Shown: piece by piece, positions 9,861-18,982 of the stretch | Layout: the number at the start of each line of letters is the position of its first letter | Numbering within the stretch: the stretch's first letter is position 1 | From: Lederbergia lenta NBRC 16444 | GTDB lineage: Bacteria > Bacillota > Bacilli > Bacillales > Bacillaceae_C | NCBI RefSeq assembly: GCF_001591545.1 | Contig: NZ_BCVC01000006.1 | Span: 96,779-160,778, forward strand | Direction: 5' to 3' | DNA length: 64,000 nt | Made by a program: the position numbers and the translations under genes | Notes under the pieces: model-generated | Databases searched by the model: none | Told to the model about the DNA's origin: nothing | Seen by the model: only the letters and a program-made list of their open reading frames with translations

Positions 9861-9894
9861 AAATAGAGAACTAATTTAAGTTCTCTATTTTATC
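9861..9894 (+). terminator. Hairpin (attenuator) between the SBP and permease genes
   Basis: A perfect 12-bp stem (AAATAGAGAACT with AGTTCTCTATTT) with a 6-base loop and a short T-rich tail, 30 bases after the SBP stop. It would lower permease expression relative to the binding protein or protect the SBP mRNA 3' end. Confidence 0.7.
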
Positions 9895-9941
9895 TAAATA
9901 TACAAATGTCAATTATTCTTTTTGAAGAGGGGGGATACACA

Positions 9942-10913
9942 ATGGGACAAGTTTCAGTAATAAATCCTAAAAATCAAAAACTATCAAAAACAAAGTATAG
10001 AAAAAGAAAAGCGGAATTTATCCGGTATCTACCACTGTTTATTATGATGTTACCAGGATTAATTTATCTTCTTCTAAACAATTATTTACCAATGCTGGGT
10101 TTAATTATTGCATTTAAAGATGTAAATTATTCTGTTGGAATATTAGGTAGTGATTGGGTTGGTTTTGATAATTTTAAATACTTATTTAGTACGAGAGACG
10201 CTTTTATTATTACTCGTAATACGATTCTGTATAATGGTTTATTTATTATTCTCAATACAATATTTGCTGTAGCTGCAGCGATTATGTTAAATGAGATTAA
10301 AAATAAATTTGCAGCTCGCTTTTATCAAAGTGCGATTTTATTACCATTCCTAATTTCTATGGTCATTGTTAGTTATTTAGCAAATGCATTTCTAAGTACA
10401 GAAGTAGGCTTTTTAAATAATACAATACTGCCATTGTTAGGGAGAGAGGAAGTCTCCTGGTATACTGAGGCATCTTATTGGCCTTATATCCTAACTTTTG
10501 TAAGTACTTGGAAAGGTGTAGGTTTTCTCTGTGTCATTTATTTAGCAGCCATAGTTGGAATTGATGGAGAATATTATGAAGCAGCAACATTAGACGGTGC
10601 TAATAAGTGGCAACAGATTCGTTTTATTACGATTCCATTGATTTTGCCAATTATTATTATGATGACATTGCTTGCAATTGGACGGATCTTTTATTCGGAC
10701 TTCGGATTGTTTTTCCAAGTGCCAATGAATTCAGGAGCTATATATGATACGACAAACGTTATTGACACATATGTTTATCGTGGTCTGATACAGCTTGGAG
10801 ATATTGGAATGTCTGCAGCTGCCGGACTCTATCAATCGATTGTAGGTTTTATACTTGTATTGTTATCAAACTGGGCTGTTAGAGTAAGAGATAAGGATAG
10901 TGCATTATTTTAA
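9942..10913 (+). CDS. ABC sugar permease, LplB type
   Basis: A 323-residue integral membrane permease with about six transmembrane helices. The cytoplasmic EAA loop is at EAATLDGANKWQQIRFITIPLI, which docks the ATPase. The extended N-terminus ending at YLLLNNYLPMLGLIIAFKDV is typical of LplB/YtcP-type permeases. The ATG at 9942 is chosen over an in-frame ATG at 9906 because GAGGGGGG lies 8 bases upstream of it. It pairs with the second permease 18 bp downstream. No ATPase gene is nearby, so a shared MsmX-like ATPase is inferred. Confidence 0.92.
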   Translation: MGQVSVINPKNQKLSKTKYRKRKAEFIRYLPLFIMMLPGLIYLLLNNYLPMLGLIIAFKDVNYSVGILGSDWVGFDNFKYLFSTRDAFIITRNTILYNGLFIILNTIFAVAAAIMLNEIKNKFAARFYQSAILLPFLISMVIVSYLANAFLSTEVGFLNNTILPLLGREEVSWYTEASYWPYILTFVSTWKGVGFLCVIYLAAIVGIDGEYYEAATLDGANKWQQIRFITIPLILPIIIMMTLLAIGRIFYSDFGLFFQVPMNSGAIYDTTNVIDTYVYRGLIQLGDIGMSAAAGLYQSIVGFILVLLSNWAVRVRDKDSALF

Positions 10914-10931
10914 TGAGAAGGTGATAAAAGA

Positions 10932-11819
10932 ATGGTAACATCAAACCGCATTACCCAGATGGTTTCACATATTTTTTTGGCTTTTCTTGCAATTATTAGT
11001 ATCATTCCTTTTATTATCTTAATATCCTCATCTTTTACTACGGAAGAATTTATTTTAAGAGAAGGATATAATTTTATTCCAGCCGAATTTAGTTTATCAG
11101 CATATGAATATTTGATGAATAATTCAGGGAATATTTTAAGAGCTTATGGAATTACTATTCTTGTTACGATCGTGGGAACGACTGCAAGTTTAGCTATTAC
11201 GGCAATGCTTGCTTACTCACTTTCAAGAAAGGATTTGCCATATCGTAATGCTTTAGCTTTTTTCGTTTTCTTTACAATATTATTTAATGGTGGACTTGTT
11301 CCAACGTACTTAGTTTATACTCAAGTATTTGATGTTAAAAATACTATTTGGGCATTAATTGTTCCAGGTTTATTAGTAAATGGTTTCAATGTATTACTGA
11401 TGAGATCCTTTTTTATAACATCCATTCCAGAACCTGTTATAGAGTCAGCTAGAATAGATGGGGCAGGAGAGTTCAGGACCTTTTTTTCTATTGTTCTCCC
11501 CTTATCTTTACCCATTCTTGCAACAATTGGTTTATTGCAAACAATTGTATACTGGAATGATTGGTTTAACGGGCTTATATATATTACAGATTCAAAAATG
11601 TTTAGTATCCAAAATATGCTAAACAGGATGCTCAGTGACATACAGTTTCTATCGGAAGGCAGCTTAGGTACGAATGCAAGTGAGGCAGCATCTCAAGTTC
11701 CAAGCACTTCTGTAAGAATGGCCATTGCTGTAGTTGGTATATTACCTATCATCGTAGCATACCCATTTTTCCAAAAATATCTTGTAAAAGGAATTGCACT
11801 GGGTGCGGTTAAAGGATAA
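10932..11819 (+). CDS. ABC sugar permease, LplC/YtcP type
   Basis: A 295-residue second permease subunit with six predicted transmembrane helices. The N-terminus is of the type SHIFLAFLAIISIIPFIILISSSF. The EAA loop at ESARIDGAGEFRTFFSIVLPLS contacts the ATPase. The C-terminus (FQKYLVKGIALGAVKG) is the standard ending of the LplC/YtcP group. AAGGTGAT precedes the ATG. It forms a heterodimer with the preceding permease. A gap of 106 bp without a terminator leads to the isomerase gene, so all are probably one transcript. Confidence 0.93.
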   Translation: MVTSNRITQMVSHIFLAFLAIISIIPFIILISSSFTTEEFILREGYNFIPAEFSLSAYEYLMNNSGNILRAYGITILVTIVGTTASLAITAMLAYSLSRKDLPYRNALAFFVFFTILFNGGLVPTYLVYTQVFDVKNTIWALIVPGLLVNGFNVLLMRSFFITSIPEPVIESARIDGAGEFRTFFSIVLPLSLPILATIGLLQTIVYWNDWFNGLIYITDSKMFSIQNMLNRMLSDIQFLSEGSLGTNASEAASQVPSTSVRMAIAVVGILPIIVAYPFFQKYLVKGIALGAVKG

Positions 11820-11925
11820 GCAACATAAAAACATTTGATATTACAGGTATCCATCGTCAAGTTTTTGTTTTAAGAAAATTCAAAATCAGATCAAAATATT
11901 TAGAATATTGGGGGGGTAACATGTT

Positions 11926-12777
11926 ATGGGTTTAGAGTTTGGTTTGCAATTATTCTCAGTGAGAGATGAACTAGAAAAAGATTTTACTGGGACTTTAGAA
12001 AAGTTAGCTTTAATCGGATATAAAAATGTAGAATTATTTTTTCATGGTGATGATCTTAAGGCTACTATTGGTAATTTGGAACCAGCAAGTTTGAAAAAGG
12101 AACTTGACCGACTAGAGTTAAAGGCAGTTTCTGCCCATATAGCAGAAGAACACTTAGAAGTAGATAAAGTAAAAGAAGTAATTGAATATGCGAAATTGCT
12201 AGGGGTTCAATCGTTAGTTATTGCAATTGCATATTTTAAAAATAAAGAAGACGTCCTTTCCTTTTCGGAAAAATTAAATAAATATGGAGCATTACTTAAA
12301 ACGCATAATTTACAACTTTATTATCATAATCATTTCCATGAATTTCAAAAATTTGATGGTGACTATGTGTTAGATCTAATTCTTAAAAATACAAATGAAG
12401 ACCTCTTGAAAATAGAATTCGATACCTATTGGGCGCTAAGAGGGGGAGTAGACCCCGTTGAATATTTAAAGAAAATGGGTGGAAGATGCGATCTTATCCA
12501 TCAAAAGGATTTATCCACTGATGTGGATACAATTAATTTATTTCAGAAAATCGAAAATGATACTCCTCTTAACAGAGACTCTATGATTAAGGTACGCAAT
12601 ATCGCTGATTTTACGGAAGCGGGGCAAGGAATCATGGATATTCCAAGTATCATAGAAACGTTTAGAAACAACCCTGAATCAAAGTATATTTTTATTGAAC
12701 AGGATTGGACGAAGAGAAATCAAATAGAAAGTGTAGAGATTAGTTATAGGTATCTTTCAAAGTTTTTTAGTGTATAA
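11926..12777 (+). CDS. Sugar phosphate isomerase/epimerase (AP endonuclease 2-type TIM barrel)
   Basis: A 283-residue TIM-barrel protein of the IolE/xylose-isomerase-like superfamily. Visible features are LQLFSVRDELEKDF at the start, YYHNHFHEF at about 139 with conserved His and Glu, FDTYWALRGGVDP, and the C-terminal metal-site segment AGQGIMDIPSI ending in IFIEQDW. The family isomerises or epimerises keto-sugars or inositol derivatives with a divalent metal. Its place as the last gene behind the importer suggests that it acts on the imported sugar. The start is ATG 11926, because GGGGGGG ends 9 bases upstream; the ATG at 11921 hits a stop after four codons. The exact substrate is unknown. 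Confidence 0.88.
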   Translation: MGLEFGLQLFSVRDELEKDFTGTLEKLALIGYKNVELFFHGDDLKATIGNLEPASLKKELDRLELKAVSAHIAEEHLEVDKVKEVIEYAKLLGVQSLVIAIAYFKNKEDVLSFSEKLNKYGALLKTHNLQLYYHNHFHEFQKFDGDYVLDLILKNTNEDLLKIEFDTYWALRGGVDPVEYLKKMGGRCDLIHQKDLSTDVDTINLFQKIENDTPLNRDSMIKVRNIADFTEAGQGIMDIPSIIETFRNNPESKYIFIEQDWTKRNQIESVEISYRYLSKFFSV

Positions 12778-12855
12778 AACATGTCTATAATCAACGTGAA
12801 GAAGGATCTTTACACTTCTTTTAATTATTAGGTTGCATCAATCATTTAAGCCTAT

Positions 12856-12892
12856 AAAAAAGCGTCTCAGTTTAAACCGGGACGCTTTTTTA
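12856..12892. terminator. Bidirectional terminator
   Basis: AAAAAAGCGTC with GACGCTTTTTT makes an 11-bp stem with T-runs on both strands. It serves the isomerase gene and the convergent SNF2 gene. Confidence 0.9.
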
Positions 12893-12914
12893 TATAATCT
12901 AAGTTAAATTTTGC

Positions 12915-15068
12915 TTAAAGGGAGCTATTTAAAGTGTCCTCTAAGTTTCGCTGCACACGTTCCTTCTCTAATTTTAATACTTTTTGCTTAACGGATTCCT
13001 CAGCTTCCTCTTGCTCATTTAATGCAAGTGAAGCAACATCCGATTCTCTAGCGTATAAATCGAATAAGTTAGATTTCTCTCCCAATACTTCTAACATAGT
13101 AACGTCAATGCTGTCCTCCGTTAGTAATCGATAAACGATAACGTTTCTAGATTGTCCCATTCGATAGGCCCGGCTAATGGCTTGTTCTTCTGTAGAGGGT
13201 TTCCACTGAGGTTCACATAAAATGACGATATTTGCCGCTTGAATATTTAATCCGACTCCTCCAGCGGTAATTTGACTAATTAAAACCGACCCTGGTTGTG
13301 CTTTTGTAAACTCATCGATGATCTCTTGTCTTCTTACATTTGGGACATCCCCCGTAATGGCTTCAAATGTTCTTCCTTTTAAATACGGTTGGATTGTTTT
13401 TATTACATCTTTAAAAAAGGAAAACACTAATACCTTATGCTCGTTTTCAGCAGCTACTTCACATATGTCTAACAGCTTTTCTAATTTTGGGGAAGTTTCC
13501 GGTGAACCACCTTGCCATCCCGCGCGTCGCATTGCCATTAACTTTCCTTCCATGACAGCTTGATGGTAGTACCTTTTTTCTTTTTCGCCAAAATTCATCC
13601 ACTGTGGTATGATTTCTAGTTCAGGCAACTCGCTCAGCACATCTTTACGATTTCTTCTTAAATATACGGGTGCCACAACCTGCTTAAATTTATTTGGTTG
13701 TAATAAATGTAATTCTTGCGATAACTTTTCAGCGATTTCAGGTTGTAAAATGGACATTAACTGCTTCATTTCTTCTAATCTATTTTCAATTGGTGTTCCA
13801 CTCATGAATAATACATACTCCGTCATACCTGCTAGTTTATATATACTTTGTGAACGCTTTGCCTCTGGATTTTTGACATAGTGTGCTTCGTCCACAATCA
13901 TTATATCTAAATGGTGTTCCTCCTCAAATGTCATTCGTAATGTCTGTTCATAAGTTGTAATAATAACTCCAGTATTTGATTGCCATTTTGTAAATTCGGC
14001 ATCACGGTTATTGCCGTGGAAGATAAATGTTTTTAATTTAGAACGCTGATTAATTTCTCTCTTCCAGTTAGTTACCACACTTAAAGGACAAACAACCATA
14101 GCATATTTCTGATTGTTTTGAGATAAGTGATTTATCATAGCTAGTCCTTGAATTGTTTTACCTAATCCCATCTCATCTCCAAGTAAAGTCCGTTTGTGAT
14201 ATAACGCATATTTCGCTCCAAACTCTTGATAACGTCTTAATGTAACATCTAGATCTTTCGTATCTAAAATATAATTATTTACCGCCTCAACGATTTCCGT
14301 AGGTAAATCTTGGTGGGAGTCCACTGGCCGAGAGTCTGTAACCTTTTCGATTTCAGTGTAATAAGAGGCATTTTCGTTAACAAAATGTTGTATTAGTTCT
14401 TCTTTATTTACTGAAAAATGAAGGATATAATCTAGCTTTTCTTTTATGTCATCTAAGTTCTCTTTATACTTCTCTTGGTTCAGATGCTCAAATGCTGACT
14501 TAATTTTTTCCTTTTCAGATTTAGATTGAAATAGGGATCCGATAAAACCTTTCTGTCTTTTGATCGTTTCAATATCCGGCCTAATCGACTCATTTAATTG
14601 TTCAAAGTCTACTGTCAACGCTTCAATGAACTTCAAAAGCTCCCACTTCTTATAAATAGATTCTAGAAGCTTTATATCATCTATCGATAAGTTATCCGGA
14701 TTGATCCTCGGAATGGCTTGTTGATAAACCGATTCTTTTATTTTTAAGACAGCCTCATAAATCGGATAAGCACTTTTCTCCCCAATGCCATCTATTCGCA
14801 TCAGCTCGTTAGGTTCCTGATTTACTATATCAAAAACGGTTCGAAAGCCGTTATTGACTAATAGATTGATAGGCATCCCTTTTTCCAAAGTAGAAATAAC
14901 ATCCATTGGCATTGTCTTTAATTTCTCTTTGCCCTCAATTATCTTCATTCTTTCCCATATATCTTTAATTCCTTGATTTAAATATTCTTCTGAAAATGGA
15001 TTCATACTTTTTTGAATGTGATTTAATTCAGATTCTAAGCGCCTCACATCCTTTTTATTCCTAATCAT
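12915..15068 (-). CDS. SNF2-family DEAD/DEAH-box ATPase with N-terminal helix-hairpin-helix
   Basis: A 717-residue protein. Residues about 60-110 carry a helix-hairpin-helix-like segment (NELMRIDGIGEKSAYPI), a non-specific DNA-binding module. The SNF2 ATPase follows: Walker A LLGDEMGLGKTIQG, Walker B as MIVDEAHYVKN, motif III MSGTPIEN. The helicase C-terminal lobe has TAGGVGLNIQAANIVIL and QAISRAYRMGQ. The ATG at 15068 is preferred over an upstream frame extension because GGGGGA lies just in front. It is a double-strand DNA translocase of unknown role. No methyltransferase, nuclease or SWIM-zinc-finger partner is adjacent, so a defence role is not indicated by context. Confidence 0.9.
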   Translation of the reverse strand: MIRNKKDVRRLESELNHIQKSMNPFSEEYLNQGIKDIWERMKIIEGKEKLKTMPMDVISTLEKGMPINLLVNNGFRTVFDIVNQEPNELMRIDGIGEKSAYPIYEAVLKIKESVYQQAIPRINPDNLSIDDIKLLESIYKKWELLKFIEALTVDFEQLNESIRPDIETIKRQKGFIGSLFQSKSEKEKIKSAFEHLNQEKYKENLDDIKEKLDYILHFSVNKEELIQHFVNENASYYTEIEKVTDSRPVDSHQDLPTEIVEAVNNYILDTKDLDVTLRRYQEFGAKYALYHKRTLLGDEMGLGKTIQGLAMINHLSQNNQKYAMVVCPLSVVTNWKREINQRSKLKTFIFHGNNRDAEFTKWQSNTGVIITTYEQTLRMTFEEEHHLDIMIVDEAHYVKNPEAKRSQSIYKLAGMTEYVLFMSGTPIENRLEEMKQLMSILQPEIAEKLSQELHLLQPNKFKQVVAPVYLRRNRKDVLSELPELEIIPQWMNFGEKEKRYYHQAVMEGKLMAMRRAGWQGGSPETSPKLEKLLDICEVAAENEHKVLVFSFFKDVIKTIQPYLKGRTFEAITGDVPNVRRQEIIDEFTKAQPGSVLISQITAGGVGLNIQAANIVILCEPQWKPSTEEQAISRAYRMGQSRNVIVYRLLTEDSIDVTMLEVLGEKSNLFDLYARESDVASLALNEQEEAEESVKQKVLKLEKERVQRNLEDTLNSSL

Positions 15069-15280
15069 CGTTAATCCCCCTGAAAGTATATATAAATATA
15101 TATTTTTAGCTTTCTTTATTGTTTTAATCAGACTTAACAATAGCAAGCAGAATGGAGTGGTACGGTTAAGGGCAAATAGAGAATATAAATACTTCTACTG
15201 CCACAGATGCCAGATATTGAAGCTATTCTCAAGCGTTCCAGTGCGTGGCATAAAATAATGAACATAAAGTATTACATGAT

Positions 15281-15705
15281 TTGGGTCTCCGCCTCAGTAA
15301 GTCTTTCATAAAAGTGCTGGTTAGCTATCAAGTTCTATTGGAGGTAGTGTATTGTCCTTTACAATTTTTCAATGGAAGAGAGGATATCCGCATCGAATTC
15401 CTTTGTGATTTAAGAGGTGTGGTGGTAAATATTGGAGACCCCTACCGCTGGGAGATCACTTACAATGATAATCTTTACTTTATAATAGGACATAATGATT
15501 ACCTATATGTCTATAAATTGGGGATATAATATTTTGCATTACTTTTGAAGGGTTCAAATATATATTTACAATAATACCTGAATTAGCAAGTCTATTCTAT
15601 ATAGAGAGTGATTCAAATGGTCTGGGAAATCCTTATAACCGTGGAAGAATATTTTTGAAGATTTATAGCGCTAGCAAGGTTGGAGAAATAAGGGAAGTTA
15701 GTTAA
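15281..15705 (+). pseudogene. Broken gene of unknown family (two frames)
   Basis: A frame from TTG 15281 gives 82 residues ending YLYVYKLGI (stop at 15527-15529). A second frame, open from about 15530 to the TAA at 15703-15705, continues with protein-like text (ITFEGFKYIFTIIPELASLFYIE and IFLKIYSASKVGEIREVS). The second part has no start codon. The two parts together look like one gene of about 140 residues split by a frameshift. No family is recognised. The stretch 15147-15280 before it holds nothing I can name. A strong terminator follows. Confidence 0.35.
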
Positions 15706-15737
15706 AAATAAAGTAATGATTGGAAGGAAGTTCTTAT

Positions 15738-15779
15738 AAAAGTACCTCCTTAAATGGATCCATGTAAGGAGGTACTTTT
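15738..15779 (+). terminator. Strong terminator
   Basis: A perfect 15-bp stem (AAAAGTACCTCCTTA with TAAGGAGGTACTTTT) around a 12-base loop, ending in TTTT. Its right arm contains an AGGAGG that could be mistaken for a ribosome site. Confidence 0.9.
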
Positions 15780-15999
15780 GTATACAACAATAGAAATCAA
15801 CTACCGTCCCCGTAACTGTACATGCTGGAATTACAAATACTTCTACAGCAAATCTACTGTGCCTTACCTCAGACCCTACATGATCAAAACGAGCAGGCGT
15901 GATTACACAGGTGTTAAGAAAGTTACATCACTTGCGGTAAGGAATTGGTGGAATAGTAACGCTGATTCAAGATTCCTTAGAAATGTTGCTTATGGTTAA
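15754..15999 (+). CDS. Doubtful ORF downstream of the terminator
   Basis: An 81-codon open frame whose first ATG lies inside the terminator loop. It is rich in Arg, Tyr and Asn (NYRPRNCTCWNYKYFY) and matches nothing I know. The GC content is a little higher than nearby. It may be a fragment or chance frame. It covers the otherwise empty 300 bases before the GyrI-like gene. Confidence 0.18.
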   Translation: MDPCKEVLLYTTIEINYRPRNCTCWNYKYFYSKSTVPYLRPYMIKTSRRDYTGVKKVTSLAVRNWWNSNADSRFLRNVAYG

Positions 16000-16007
16000 C
16001 TATCTCC

Positions 16008-16502
16008 TTATTTCCTAACCACCGGAATCCACATTTCACCAAAAACTAAGCCGTTTCGCTGCCCCATCACAACCGCTGCATTTGGCCCTCCAACATAGGC
16101 AACATTATCGGCTTCTGGTAAGGCTTGACCAAAAGCAGTGCCAGTAACTATATTACTCAATTCTTCCGTAGTCTTTCCTTCTCCTTTAACAACTAAGTAC
16201 TCCCCTTTAGGAAATTGAATAACTCGGGTTTCTCTTGATTCTTTTACTGCGGGTGCGGGTGCCTCTGTCATCACTCCAGCATAATGCATCATCTTGTTAT
16301 TCACTGCCTCATTTACAACAAAAACATAGTCATTTGTTGCTAGTGCTTTTAAAGTGTCAAGTGTTCCATCTTGGCTGAGGGTCTGCCAAAAGTCTGACTT
16401 TTCCTTGTTTATGCCAGCAAAGTCTGTGTAATCACTCTTAAGCTCGGTTCCAATACCTAAGACGGTAAAGCCATCTTTTTCTTCTATCATATAATCTGCC
16501 AT
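16008..16502 (-). CDS. GyrI-like small-molecule-binding domain protein
   Basis: A 164-residue stand-alone effector-binding protein of the GyrI/AraC-effector-binding superfamily. The fold signature is seen as DYMIEEKDGFTVLGIGTEL at the N-terminus, FPKGEYLVVKGEG in the middle (family pattern PxGxYxVF), and FGEMWIPVVRK at the end (family pattern xxExWIPVxK). Such proteins bind hydrophobic or cationic small molecules and may hydrolyse some of them. AAGGAAGG precedes the ATG. It is divergent from a WYL-domain regulator 110 bp away, which is the likely controller. Confidence 0.82.
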   Translation of the reverse strand: MADYMIEEKDGFTVLGIGTELKSDYTDFAGINKEKSDFWQTLSQDGTLDTLKALATNDYVFVVNEAVNNKMMHYAGVMTEAPAPAVKESRETRVIQFPKGEYLVVKGEGKTTEELSNIVTGTAFGQALPEADNVAYVGGPNAAVVMGQRNGLVFGEMWIPVVRK

Positions 16503-16612
16503 ATTTAAAACCTTCCTTTTTTAAAAGTTTATCAAATGATTTGTCTTTCCACTTGATGGGTTTATAATAACCTTAAATCATGTCAAAAAGTGATACTGTT
16601 TAGGAGGCCACG

Positions 16613-17575
16613 ATGAAAAAAGTTGAGCGAATTAATATCATCATGCGTTATATCAACAATCGCGCCCATTTTACAATCTCTGAAATCATGAGAGAATTTA
16701 ACATCTCCCGTTCGACAGCTATGAGAGATATTAGAGAAATTGAAGCCATGGGAATGCCTCTTGTCGCGGAGGTTGGAAGGGATGGGGGTTATTCTGTTAT
16801 GAATAACTCTGTCCTGCCAACTGTTCGCTTTACCGATAATGAGATTAAAGCTCTTTTTATTGCCTTTATGGCCACAAGAAATCAACAACTCCCTTATCTA
16901 AAGAGTCGTCAGTCTTTAGCTGAGAAATTACTAGGACTTATCTCAGAAAACCAGCAAGATGATCTTGTTCTTTTAAATCAAATCTTGCTTTTTGAAGGAA
17001 CCAATCCCAAGAATCCCGACCTACTTGATCTTTCGGACCTTCCCCATCCCATGTTAGAAAAACTTATCCAAATCCTTCTTTTGGATAGCTATTTATTGAT
17101 TACCATCAAAGAAGAGAAGGTAATAAAGTCTTATCCAATTTTTCTCTTGCACCTTTATCATGAAAAAGGCCTTTGGTTGTTTGAGGGCTATGACTTAAAG
17201 GATGAAAAGAGGCGGATTTTTCCTGTAGACAATCTCACCGACGTCAAAACATACCCTACGAAAAAAAGATTAAGTAAGAAAAAGATTTTAGAAAAACTAA
17301 GTAAGCAGGAAGAAGTAATGAACCTTATCCTTGAACTTGGTCCAAAGGCAATTGCCCAGTTCAAAAAATATCATCCTTTAAAAGTGTCCATTTCCTATAC
17401 GAATCCTTACCAAACAACAGCCAATCTAAAGACATTTATCAATGTTCATAATCCCGAAGAATTGACTGAAATAACAAATTGGCTACTTTTCCTAGGCGGG
17501 GATATCAAGGTCAGGGAAGTACCAGAAGAAGTATTACAAGGTTTACAAGAGAGATTATGCTTATTCTGCCCATAA
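16613..17575 (+). CDS. YafY-type HTH transcriptional regulator with WYL domain
   Basis: A 320-residue cytoplasmic regulator. The N-terminal DeoR-like HTH_11 is at about 4-60 (AHFTISEIMREFNISRSTAMRDIREIEAMGMPLV). A WYL-type ligand-binding domain lies at about 140-225 (HLYHEKGLWLFEGYDLKDEKRRIFPVDNL), with the WYL triad here reading WLF, a variant. The C-terminal WCX-like region ends in GGDIKVREVPEEVLQGLQERL. The start has TAGGAGG upstream. Divergent arrangement with the GyrI-like gene suggests it regulates that gene and itself. Confidence 0.88.
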   Translation: MKKVERINIIMRYINNRAHFTISEIMREFNISRSTAMRDIREIEAMGMPLVAEVGRDGGYSVMNNSVLPTVRFTDNEIKALFIAFMATRNQQLPYLKSRQSLAEKLLGLISENQQDDLVLLNQILLFEGTNPKNPDLLDLSDLPHPMLEKLIQILLLDSYLLITIKEEKVIKSYPIFLLHLYHEKGLWLFEGYDLKDEKRRIFPVDNLTDVKTYPTKKRLSKKKILEKLSKQEEVMNLILELGPKAIAQFKKYHPLKVSISYTNPYQTTANLKTFINVHNPEELTEITNWLLFLGGDIKVREVPEEVLQGLQERLCLFCP

Positions 17576-17649
17576 GCATTGTCAGTTAAAACCAAAATAA
17601 TTTTAGATTTACTAAGCTTACTATTCATAAAGGGAAGGATGGTTATAGA

Positions 17650-18357
17650 ATGAATATCTCTAGAATAACGGAGGTTGAACAATTAAAAAAAGGGAAGAGA
17701 GCATTATTTGATCAAGATGTACTGAACATATTAAACGGTCAAGTAATGTATGAGGAATTTAAAAATAAAAAGCTTATGGGAGATTCTGATTATGTACCGT
17801 TTAATGAAGCAATGTGCGTAAATGAGACTACGACATCTATTTTCGATCATGCGTTCATTCAAACGAGAGCATCAGGACATGATGAGACTGTGGAAAATTA
17901 CAACAGCAAGGTAATAAAGCCCTTAAATAATCTATTTAAGAAAAATTATAACTATATTGTTTTGTGGTTTGGGGAAGACATGTTTTGTCAGATGAATCTT
18001 CTAACTATCCTTGCCTATCTTGAACAGTCTCAGTATAAAGGTAAAGTGTTTTTTAACAGCTTTAGAGAGGATGAATTTAAAGTAAGCCAAACGGAGCTTA
18101 CTTTAGGTAGCTATTATTCTATCTATGAAGAAGTATTGGTCAATCATATGAAACCGACAAATGAACTACTTCCAGTGATGTACCAGGCAATTGAGTTATT
18201 TTTGGATATGCAGACAGAAAATAATATGGTCATAAAATACATTTTAAAAAATAAACATTTACCTACAACTGAGTTGCTTAAGCGATTATTCGAGGTTTTC
18301 CCAACAATAGGATATGGGGATTCACAATATATAGAGCTGATTGATAAAACAAAGTGA
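17650..18357 (+). CDS. DUF1835-like protein (often annotated AraC-like)
   Basis: A 235-residue soluble protein with no AraC helix-turn-helix. The pattern resembles DUF1835 proteins: GDSDYVPFNEAMC near residue 42, then NYNYIVLWFGEDMFCQMNLLTILAYLEQ at about 97, then VSQTELTLGSYYS. Homologues in Bacillus carry vague regulator names; no known activity is established. The gene stands alone, with GGGAAGGATGG before the ATG and a long hairpin 150 bases after it. Family placement is moderate; function unknown. Confidence 0.6.
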   Translation: MNISRITEVEQLKKGKRALFDQDVLNILNGQVMYEEFKNKKLMGDSDYVPFNEAMCVNETTTSIFDHAFIQTRASGHDETVENYNSKVIKPLNNLFKKNYNYIVLWFGEDMFCQMNLLTILAYLEQSQYKGKVFFNSFREDEFKVSQTELTLGSYYSIYEEVLVNHMKPTNELLPVMYQAIELFLDMQTENNMVIKYILKNKHLPTTELLKRLFEVFPTIGYGDSQYIELIDKTK

Positions 18358-18513
18358 ATGGAAATACCAGATTATTCTTGGAAAGTTATTACATCCGCTC
18401 ATTTGGAAGATAACGATTAATAAAGGTAGAAAAATGGAAAGAATACAATTACAGATAAATATCGAAGATTTAATAGAATGGAAAAAAGAAGAGAATAGCT
18501 TATCTATAAACTG

Positions 18514-18565
18514 AACCCCGAATAGGTCCACTTTTTTAAGTGCCCACTATTCGGGGTTTGGTTTT
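18514..18565 (+). terminator. Long nested hairpin terminator
   Basis: A perfect 12-bp outer stem (AACCCCGAATAG with CTATTCGGGGTT) encloses an inner stem CACTT/AAGTG, so nearly the whole 45 bases pair; TTGGTTTT follows. Between 18358 and 18513 I see only short open frames, including a 26-codon one at 18434. Confidence 0.8.
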
Positions 18566-18640
18566 AACGAAAACAAGCAAAGTATACTATTAACGCTGTT
18601 TTTACATCATGTTAATACTAGCTCAATAATGTGGTTTTAT

Positions 18641-18660
18641 AATGTATTTATAAATACATT
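18641..18660. promoter_or_regulatory. Perfect 20-bp palindrome, possible operator
   Basis: The site AATGTATTTATAAATACATT is an uninterrupted palindrome. It lies in the 417-base gap before the saccharopine-dehydrogenase-like gene, 320 bases from its start. Its size and symmetry fit a dimeric repressor site, but no adjacent TetR/MerR-type gene is intact. Nothing else was recognised between 18566 and 18982. Confidence 0.35.
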
Positions 18661-18982
18661 TTGCTACAAAGGAACAAAAGCCAAGAGAGATAATATTAAG
18701 CATCTATCTTTGTTTTATCAAGTGCTATGTTACTAGCATGCTGACAAGAAAATGATAGTAATCCTGTTTGGAACGGTAAGCTTGGGTTTTGTCATTGTCC
18801 AACGTGATGAGTTATTCAAATGTAAAAGAAATGTCCATGCTTTTTTGCTAGATTTATACGATTAGTACGATAGCAAGTGGAAATATCCTGATTCGAATGA
18901 TCGGCAAAACTCATCTGAGATGTAATGGAAGATTACTAGAAGCAAACTATTCAACTGTATATTTAATAGGAGGAATGAGAGC

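Noticed and set aside
12915..15068. Defence-island interpretation of the SNF2 helicase
   Set aside because: No nuclease, methyltransferase or other defence gene is adjacent; neighbours are an isomerase gene and short remnants.
17650..18357. AraC-family regulator call for the 235-residue protein
   Set aside because: No AraC helix-turn-helix can be found in the sequence; DUF1835-like pattern fits better.
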